DNA of 5,905 nucleotides from Deltaproteobacteria bacterium (lineage in GTDB: Bacteria; Myxococcota_A; Polyangia; Haliangiales; Haliangiaceae). Shown piece by piece: positions 1 to 4,230 of this stretch; position 1 is the stretch's first letter, and each line of letters begins with the position of its first letter. Location: positions 1-5,905 of the forward strand of contig JACCYD010000096.1 in NCBI GenBank assembly GCA_013696695.1. Direction: 5' to 3'. The position numbers were made by a program, and so were the translations under genes. The notes beneath the pieces are model-generated. The model was given only the letters and a program-made list of their open reading frames with translations, was not told the DNA's origin and did not search any database.

Positions 1-277
1 CGCAACCGACCTCGATGGCGATCGCCGGGCCCGCCGGGGCTTCGCCAGTGCCGTGGCACGCGAGACACTTCGTGTCAGCCTTGCCGGAGAACCGCTTCGC
101 CGTGGTCGCGTGAGCCGTGAGCTTCCAGGCCGCGAGCTGCGGTGCGTGACAGCTGCCGCACGCCGCGCTGCCGGTCCAGTCGCGCTTGTTTCCGCTCGCG
201 ACCGTGCCCGCCGCGATCACCGCGACAAGGACGGTCAGCGCGGCCACTACGCGGGGCGCTGTCAGCCCGCTCGTCAT
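1..277 (-). CDS. Multiheme cytochrome c family protein (partial, C-terminus off the left edge)
   Basis: Reading the minus strand from the ATG at 277-275 gives 92 codons with no stop before the window edge. The protein opens with a hydrophobic segment (about residues 8-27, rich in V, A and L) that should be a signal peptide or membrane anchor, so the protein is probably exported. Two heme c attachment motifs follow: CGSCH at about residues 40-44 and CLACH at about 71-75. Between them lies a W-x4-H segment (AWKLTAHA) like that of cytochrome c554-type multiheme proteins. The visible part ends in IEVGC, where proteins of this type usually carry a third CxxCH motif; this last point is inference. 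The expected role is periplasmic electron transfer, with unknown partner. An AGGG ribosome-binding site (288-285) lies 7 nt before the ATG, which supports this start. The gene is divergent from the CoaE-SDR gene. Confidence 0.85.
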   Translation of the reverse strand, partial: MTSGLTAPRVVAALTVLVAVIAAGTVASGNKRDWTGSAACGSCHAPQLAAWKLTAHATTAKRFSGKADTKCLACHGTGEAPAGPAIAIEVGC

Positions 278-302
278 CGGCGCACCCTACCGCGGGTAGC
301 TG
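278..302. promoter_or_regulatory. Compact divergent intergenic region with a short inverted repeat
   Basis: This is all the space between the cytochrome start (277) and the earliest possible start of the CoaE-SDR gene (303); it grows to 46 or 55 bp if that gene starts at 324 or 333. It contains CTACC (287-291), spacer GCG and GGTAG (295-299), a perfect 5-bp-arm inverted repeat. On the minus strand the left arm overlaps the cytochrome's AGGG ribosome-binding site (285-288). I see no clear -35/-10 pair, so the promoters must overlap this region or lie inside the opposing genes. The dyad could be an operator or chance. Confidence 0.3.
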
Positions 303-2102
303 GTGCTGTGGTACGCAAGCTTCGTGGCGCACGTGATCGGCCTGACCGGCGGCATCGCGTCGGGCAAGAGCACGGTCGCGAGGCTGCTCGCGGCGCGGGG
401 CGCGGCGATCGTCGATGCCGATCAGCTCGCGCGGCAGGTCGTCGAGCCCGGGCAACCGGCTCTCGGCGAGCTGATCAGCCGGTTCGGCGCGGCCATCCTG
501 ACGACCGACGGCACGCTCGATCGCAAGCGCCTCGGTGCGATCGCCTTCACGGATCCCGCCGCACGCGCGGATCTCAACCGCATCACCCATCCGCGAATCG
601 CCGCGGCGAGTGCCTCGGCGATCGCGACGTGGTCGGATGCCGGAGCCGGCGTGGTGTTCTACGAGGCGGCGCTGCTGGTCGAGAACGGCAGCCACCGCGC
701 CCTGCCCGCGCTGCTCGTCGTCAGCGCGTCCCCGGAGGTCCAGCTCGCGCGCGTGATGGCACGCGATCAGCTGTCGCGGGAGGATGCCGCGAAGCGCATC
801 GCGTCGCAGCTGCCGCTCGCCGACAAGCGCGCTGTCGCGACGTGGGTCATCGAGAACGACGGCGACGAGGAAGCGCTGTCGCGCGAGGTCGATCGCGTGG
901 TGTCGGCGATCGAAGCGAAGCTCGGCCCGATTGCCGTCTCCCAGCAGACCCGTGCAGAGACCGGACGCACGCCGAGGCCCACCGGCGCCCTCGCGCTGGT
1001 CACCGGCTTTCCCGCGTTCACCGCCAAGCGCATGATCGCGAAGCTGCTCGAGGCGGAGCCGGACACCAAGCTGTTCGTGCTCGCGCAGACCAAGTTCGCC
1101 GACGAGGCCGCGACGTATCTCGAGTCGGTCACTGCATCTTTTCCTGGCAAGCAGGGGCGCGCCGAGGTCCTGATCGGCGACGTCTGCGACATGGATCTCG
1201 GACTATCGAGCGCCGAGTACCGCGCGCTGTCGAAGCAGCTGACCTGGATCCACCACCTCGCCGGCATCTATTTCATGGGCGTCGACGATGCGACCGCGCG
1301 GCGGGTCAACGTCGCCGGCACGCGCACGATGCTCGATCTCGCGCGCGATGCAGGGCGCCTCGAGCGCGTCGTGCACTGGTCGACCGCGATGGTCTCGGGC
1401 GATCGCAAGGGCACGGTCTACGAGGAAGACCTCGAGGTCGGGCAGAAGTTTCACAACGGCTACGAGCGCACCAAGTACGAGGCCGAGCGCCTGGTCCGCA
1501 ACGCGATGCGCCAGCTACCGATCACCGTCATGCGCCCCGGCATCATCGTCGGTGACACCCGGACCGGTGCGATCGACAAGCTCGACGGGCCGTACTACCT
1601 GATGGTGCTGATCGCCACCAACGCGTCGGGTTTGCGTCTGCCCCTGCTCGGCCGCGGCGACAGCCCGCTCCATCTGGTACCGATCGATTTCGTGATCGAC
1701 GCCGCGTGGCACGTCGGTCGGCAGGAAGCCTCGGCCGGCAAGACGTTCCACCTCGTCGATCCCGCGCCGATGACCGCGCGCCAGGTGTTCGACAGCGTCG
1801 CCGAGCACGCGAACACCGAGAAGCCGCGCGGGCACATTCCCGGTCCGCTCGCGCGCGCCGTGCTCAAGACGCCGGGGCTCGCCCGGCTAGGACGCGGCCC
1901 GCTCGCGTTCATGGATCTCCTCGACCACGCGGTCCACTACGACCAGACCAACACGATCCAGGCGTTGGCGGGCAGCCGGATCGTGTGCCCGCCGCTTGCC
2001 GATTATCTCGGCACGCTCGTGCGCCACGTGATCGACGTGTCGAAGCCCGGCGCCCCCGCGGCGCGCCCCTCGTACGAAGACATTCCCGACCCGCTGGCCT
2101 AG
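303..2102 (+). CDS. coaE: Fusion protein: dephospho-CoA kinase (CoaE) + extended SDR (epimerase/thioester-reductase-like)
   Basis: One uninterrupted 599-codon frame holds two enzymes. Residues about 11-205 are a full-length CoaE, the ATP-dependent kinase of the last step of coenzyme A synthesis. Visible marks are the P-loop GLTGGIASGKST (13-24), DADQLARQV (38-46), DGTLDRKRLG (69-78), THPRI (95-99), YEAALLVEN (120-128), and the lid region with R150, RDQLSRE (154-160), RIASQ (165-169) and IEND (183-186). Residues about 228-580 are an extended SDR: a Rossmann start (VTGFPAF, 233-239), NVAGT (336-340), HWSTA with a probable catalytic Ser360, Y387-x3-K391 (YERTK) and RPGIIVGDTRTG (411-422), the last resembling thioester reductases and related NAD-dependent epimerase-like enzymes. 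The SDR substrate is unknown. The linker (201-235) has no in-frame ATG or GTG, which argues for true fusion. A stop at 297-299 limits the N-terminus. GTG at 303 is the outer limit, but GTG 324 or 333 fits the usual CoaE N-terminus better. No start has a good ribosome-binding site. Confidence 0.9.
   Translation: MLWYASFVAHVIGLTGGIASGKSTVARLLAARGAAIVDADQLARQVVEPGQPALGELISRFGAAILTTDGTLDRKRLGAIAFTDPAARADLNRITHPRIAAASASAIATWSDAGAGVVFYEAALLVENGSHRALPALLVVSASPEVQLARVMARDQLSREDAAKRIASQLPLADKRAVATWVIENDGDEEALSREVDRVVSAIEAKLGPIAVSQQTRAETGRTPRPTGALALVTGFPAFTAKRMIAKLLEAEPDTKLFVLAQTKFADEAATYLESVTASFPGKQGRAEVLIGDVCDMDLGLSSAEYRALSKQLTWIHHLAGIYFMGVDDATARRVNVAGTRTMLDLARDAGRLERVVHWSTAMVSGDRKGTVYEEDLEVGQKFHNGYERTKYEAERLVRNAMRQLPITVMRPGIIVGDTRTGAIDKLDGPYYLMVLIATNASGLRLPLLGRGDSPLHLVPIDFVIDAAWHVGRQEASAGKTFHLVDPAPMTARQVFDSVAEHANTEKPRGHIPGPLARAVLKTPGLARLGRGPLAFMDLLDHAVHYDQTNTIQALAGSRIVCPPLADYLGTLVRHVIDVSKPGAPAARPSYEDIPDPLA
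2025..2102 (+). repeat. Direct repeat copy A: 3' end of the CoaE-SDR gene
   Basis: These last 26 codons of the SDR (from HVIDV to the stop) recur as a decayed copy at 3390-3470. CACGTGATCGACGTG (2025-2039) matches 3390-3404 exactly, and the 18 bases at 2074-2091 match 3445-3462 exactly. By hand alignment, 24 aligned codons give about 59 of 72 identical bases and 17 of 24 identical residues, with one two-codon gap and one one-codon gap. Copy A is the intact one because it is in frame and ends in TAG. Confidence 0.8.
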
Positions 2103-2115
2103 CGGGGGCACCCGC
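2102..2115 (+). terminator. Small GC hairpin after the CoaE-SDR stop (weak terminator candidate)
   Basis: GCGGG (2102-2106), loop GGCA, CCCGC (2111-2115) form a perfect 5-bp G/C stem beginning at the last base of the stop codon. No T-run follows, so it is not a standard intrinsic terminator. It may only weaken read-through into the next gene or protect the mRNA 3' end. Confidence 0.2.
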
Positions 2116-2143
2116 ACGCTGGCGATACTGACCTGGTGTCAGC

Positions 2144-3373
2144 GTGGTGACGTGGTGGAAGAACCTGCTGATGTGGTGGCGCGCGCGTCGACTGTTCGAC
2201 AGGGGCCGCGAGAACACCGTGTTCGTGCACCTCTGGCGTGGCGAGCACGACGCGGCGAGACGCATGCTCGAAGCTGCCGACCATCCGACCAACGCGTTCC
2301 AGCTCGCATGTCTCGAGCTCGAGCTCGGCAACTTCGACGTCGCGGAGCGGTGGGCGCTGCGGCTGCCTGCCAGCGATCCGTTGCGCACCGTCGTGCTCGA
2401 GCTGATCGGCCGGCGCTCGGCCGTACCCGGCGCGTTTCGCGGCGCCTCCGCGTCATGGCTGTCGTCGCTGGAAGCGGCGTGGGACGCTGCCGGTCGGCCG
2501 GATCTGCGAAACCACGCGGCACTCTCTGCCGACTTCCAGAAGTCGATCGATGTCGGCGATGCGACCGCACTCGTCGGCTCCGATCGCATGGCGTGGCTGT
2601 GCATGACGCAGACCCAGGGCTGGTTGCCTCGCCGCAGGCCGGCGGACGCGCGCGCGTGGGCGGCGGAGGCCGTCGACCGCTCGGTCCCGGAGCTGGTGAT
2701 CGCGTTTCACAACCTCACCGGGTGGTTCGAGCCCGCGAAGACGAAGGTCGACGCGACGCGCGTGATCGATGCGCTCGCCGTCCAGGCACCGCGCGATCTA
2801 TTCGTGCAGCTCATGCGCTTCGCGATCCGCAAGCCGCCGTTTGTCGAGACGACTGTCGCGGAGCTCGAGGCCATCCTCGAGGCCTGCGTCGTGGATGGCT
2901 CGGTGCAACAGCTGGTGTACGACCGGTTCGAGCACGTCGCCCGACTCGCTGGAAGCAAGTCGGCAGGGCCGCTCGCGTTCGCCGGCTGGTGCGTCACGCT
3001 GCTGCTCCCCGACCTCGCATACCTGTTCAAGCTGTTCGATGCCACCACCGGCGCGTTGCAGCCACGCATCGCGGAGACCTATCTCCGACTAGGTCGCCGA
3101 ATCCACGAGGACGGAAGCCTGATCGGCTTCTTGTTCGGCACCACCCTGATCAGGCGTGCGGCCACGGTGCTGGATCGCCAGGACCTCTTCGACGAGCTCG
3201 CGCGTTACGAGGAGGAAGTTCGCCACTACGTTCCGGTCAGCAATCACCTGCGGCTCGACCCGCAAATGTGGCCGATACCGACGTTGAACTGCGAGTACCT
3301 GGAGCGCTGCCGGCTCGGCGAGCGTGCGCATTTCCGCGACATGCTGCGACGCCAGGGCGTGCTCAAGGCTTGA
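2144..3373 (+). CDS. Protein of unknown function, helical-repeat (TPR-like) character
   Basis: I do not recognise this 409-residue protein. The N-terminus is unusual: Trp at residues 4, 5, 11 and 12 with Lys/Arg at 6, 13, 15 and 16, giving a short aromatic-basic segment that could lie on a membrane surface. It has no cleavable signal peptide. Residues about 30-82 read as paired helices with TPR-like spacing (AARRMLEAA, then AFQLACLELELGNFDVAERWAL). The rest is mostly helical and rich in Leu, Ala and Arg, with no catalytic motif that I can name. Residues 282-297 (WCVTLLLPDLAYLFKL) are hydrophobic but short and interrupted by Pro-Asp. A scaffold or partner-binding role is a guess. The start is GTG 2144 with a weak GGTG (2135-2138) upstream; GTG 2147 and ATG 2171 (Met10) are alternatives. 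It lies 41 bp after the CoaE-SDR gene on the same strand, so co-transcription is plausible. It sits between two copies of the SDR tail. Confidence 0.75.
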   Translation: MVTWWKNLLMWWRARRLFDRGRENTVFVHLWRGEHDAARRMLEAADHPTNAFQLACLELELGNFDVAERWALRLPASDPLRTVVLELIGRRSAVPGAFRGASASWLSSLEAAWDAAGRPDLRNHAALSADFQKSIDVGDATALVGSDRMAWLCMTQTQGWLPRRRPADARAWAAEAVDRSVPELVIAFHNLTGWFEPAKTKVDATRVIDALAVQAPRDLFVQLMRFAIRKPPFVETTVAELEAILEACVVDGSVQQLVYDRFEHVARLAGSKSAGPLAFAGWCVTLLLPDLAYLFKLFDATTGALQPRIAETYLRLGRRIHEDGSLIGFLFGTTLIRRAATVLDRQDLFDELARYEEEVRHYVPVSNHLRLDPQMWPIPTLNCEYLERCRLGERAHFRDMLRRQGVLKA

Positions 3374-3386
3374 CGCCGACGGCGGC

Positions 3387-3470
3387 CGTCACGTGATCGA
3401 CGTGACGAGGCCCAGCGACCGTGCCGGCGGCTCGCGACCGTCGCACGAAGACATTCCCGACCTCGCTAGG
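3387..3470 (+). pseudogene. Decayed second copy (copy B) of the SDR C-terminal tail
   Basis: Fourteen to sixteen bases after the stop of the unknown gene, one plus-strand frame reads RHVIDVTRPS, then RPSHEDIPDLAR. The functional SDR ends RHVIDVSKPG, then RPSYEDIPDPLA and stop. Seventeen of 24 aligned residues agree. No matching sequence is recognisable further upstream, no start codon or ribosome-binding site serves this piece, and its stop is displaced: TAG occurs at 3467-3469, one base out of frame, where a one-codon deletion and a slip have occurred. The frame therefore continues into the antisense of the LamG gene. This looks like the leftover 3' end of a duplicated SDR gene, or of a duplication that accompanied arrival of gene 2144-3373. 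It is unlikely to be translated. Confidence 0.65.
3388..3406. terminator. Inverted repeat between the two convergent genes
   Basis: GTCACGT (3388-3394), loop GATCG, ACGTGAC (3400-3406) form a perfect 7-bp stem 15 bases after the stop of gene 2144-3373. It lies inside the SDR-tail remnant. A smaller one, GACGG (3378-3382), loop CGG, CCGTC (3386-3390), overlaps it. Neither has a T-run. The position between convergent genes suits a factor-assisted terminator or mRNA-end structure; being symmetrical, it could act on either strand. Confidence 0.3.
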
Positions 3471-3477
3471 TCGCGGG

Positions 3478-4176
3478 CTACTCGGCGTCCGCCGCCGCGA
3501 GGATTTCGTCGCTGCTGAGAGCGCGCGTGATGACACGCAAGTCGTCGAGCTCCCCGAGGAAGTGCCCCGTGCCGCTGTTGAAGCTCCCCACCATGACGAA
3601 CGGAGCGCCACCGTTCATCCTCACCATCTTGCCGATCCCAGCGGGGTCCGTCTTGATCGGCACACCATCGAGGTAGAGCTGCGTCCCGATGTCCGGGTCG
3701 AACACGCAGGCGACATGGTGCCAGCGCCCGGGAACGAAGTTGCCACCGACCAGAATCGAGAACGTGAAATCAGCGAAGCCCAACGTACAGGAGACCTCCA
3801 CCCCGCTCTGCACGCCGAGCCCCCACTGGTTGAAGTTGTCGAGGATCGCTTGAGGATCGCTGCCTTCTAGCCATCGAAAGAAGGCGTCGAACGTGAGCGG
3901 CCCAGGAACGTCGAGCGCGCCCATGTTCTCGATCTCGATCTTACTGGTTGCCTCGAGCGACACGGCACCCTGACCGTTATGTTTAGCGGGCGAGACATTC
4001 AGCAGCCTGGCATCGTTGCCCTCGCCAGAGTCATCGGTGGTTTCGAGATCGCCGAGGTCATCCTCGAAGGTCAGGCACAACTGAATTCCCGACACCTTGC
4101 ACTGCGCCGCACGTTGATCGAGGTCGAAGATCAGATGGCACCCCGAAAGCAAGACCCAGACCGCAGCCACGCGCAT
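3478..4176 (-). CDS. LamG / concanavalin-A-like domain lipoprotein
   Basis: The 232-residue protein begins MRVAAVWVLLSGC, a short lipoprotein signal with lipobox L-S-G-C and lipidated Cys at residue 13. Residue 14 is His rather than Asp, so outer-membrane or surface location is expected. From about residue 31 the sequence follows a concanavalin-A-like (LamG/laminin-G-3) jelly roll: LTFEDDLGD early, DSGEGNDARLLN at 49-60, FTFSILVGGNFVPGRWHHVACVFD at about 137-160, LYLDG at 167-171 and ELDDLRVITRALSSDEI near the end. Such domains bind sugars or proteins at the surface; no catalytic residues are evident and the ligand is unknown. Cysteines 26, 34, 130 and 157 could form disulfides. ATG 4176 is the furthest upstream possible ATG, because an in-frame TGA lies at 4182-4180. 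AGGTG sits 12 nt upstream, a long spacing. Codon use is visibly less GC-biased than in the neighbours. It follows the amidohydrolase gene by 54 bp. Confidence 0.88.
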   Translation of the reverse strand: MRVAAVWVLLSGCHLIFDLDQRAAQCKVSGIQLCLTFEDDLGDLETTDDSGEGNDARLLNVSPAKHNGQGAVSLEATSKIEIENMGALDVPGPLTFDAFFRWLEGSDPQAILDNFNQWGLGVQSGVEVSCTLGFADFTFSILVGGNFVPGRWHHVACVFDPDIGTQLYLDGVPIKTDPAGIGKMVRMNGGAPFVMVGSFNSGTGHFLGELDDLRVITRALSSDEILAAADAE

Positions 4177-4230
4177 GCGTCATTGTAACACCTGCCACCT
4201 GTCGTTGGTTCGCCCCCGATCGGGCAGCGA
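4177..4230 (-). other. Intergenic gap between amidohydrolase and LamG genes, with small dyad
   Basis: The gap contains CCCGATCGGG (4215-4224), readable as a GCCC/GGGC hairpin (4212-4225) in the transcript just after the amidohydrolase stop. No T-run follows on the minus strand, so termination is doubtful and read-through into the LamG gene is plausible. An AGGTG element lies nearer the LamG start. No convincing promoter was seen. Confidence 0.3.

Noticed and set aside
53..1555. Long plus-strand open frame of 500 codons overlapping the cytochrome and CoaE-SDR genes
   Set aside because: The translation is low-complexity Arg/Ala-rich and lies in another frame of two genes with clear family motifs; it is a shadow of high GC content.
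2152..3396. 414-codon plus-strand frame overlapping gene 2144-3373
   Set aside because: Arg/Ala/Pro-rich translation without hydrophobic or helical pattern; the 2144 frame gives normal protein composition.
4172..4179. 8-base palindrome CGCATGCG over the LamG start codon
   Set aside because: Short GC palindromes are common here and this one is explained by the start codon context.
4058..4183. 41-codon minus-strand frame starting at ATG 4183, with AGGTG 5 nt upstream
   Set aside because: The ribosome-binding site spacing is better than for the LamG start, but the peptide shows no signal or family feature and overlaps the clear lipoprotein frame; it is more likely a chance frame, and the AGGTG may serve ATG 4176.
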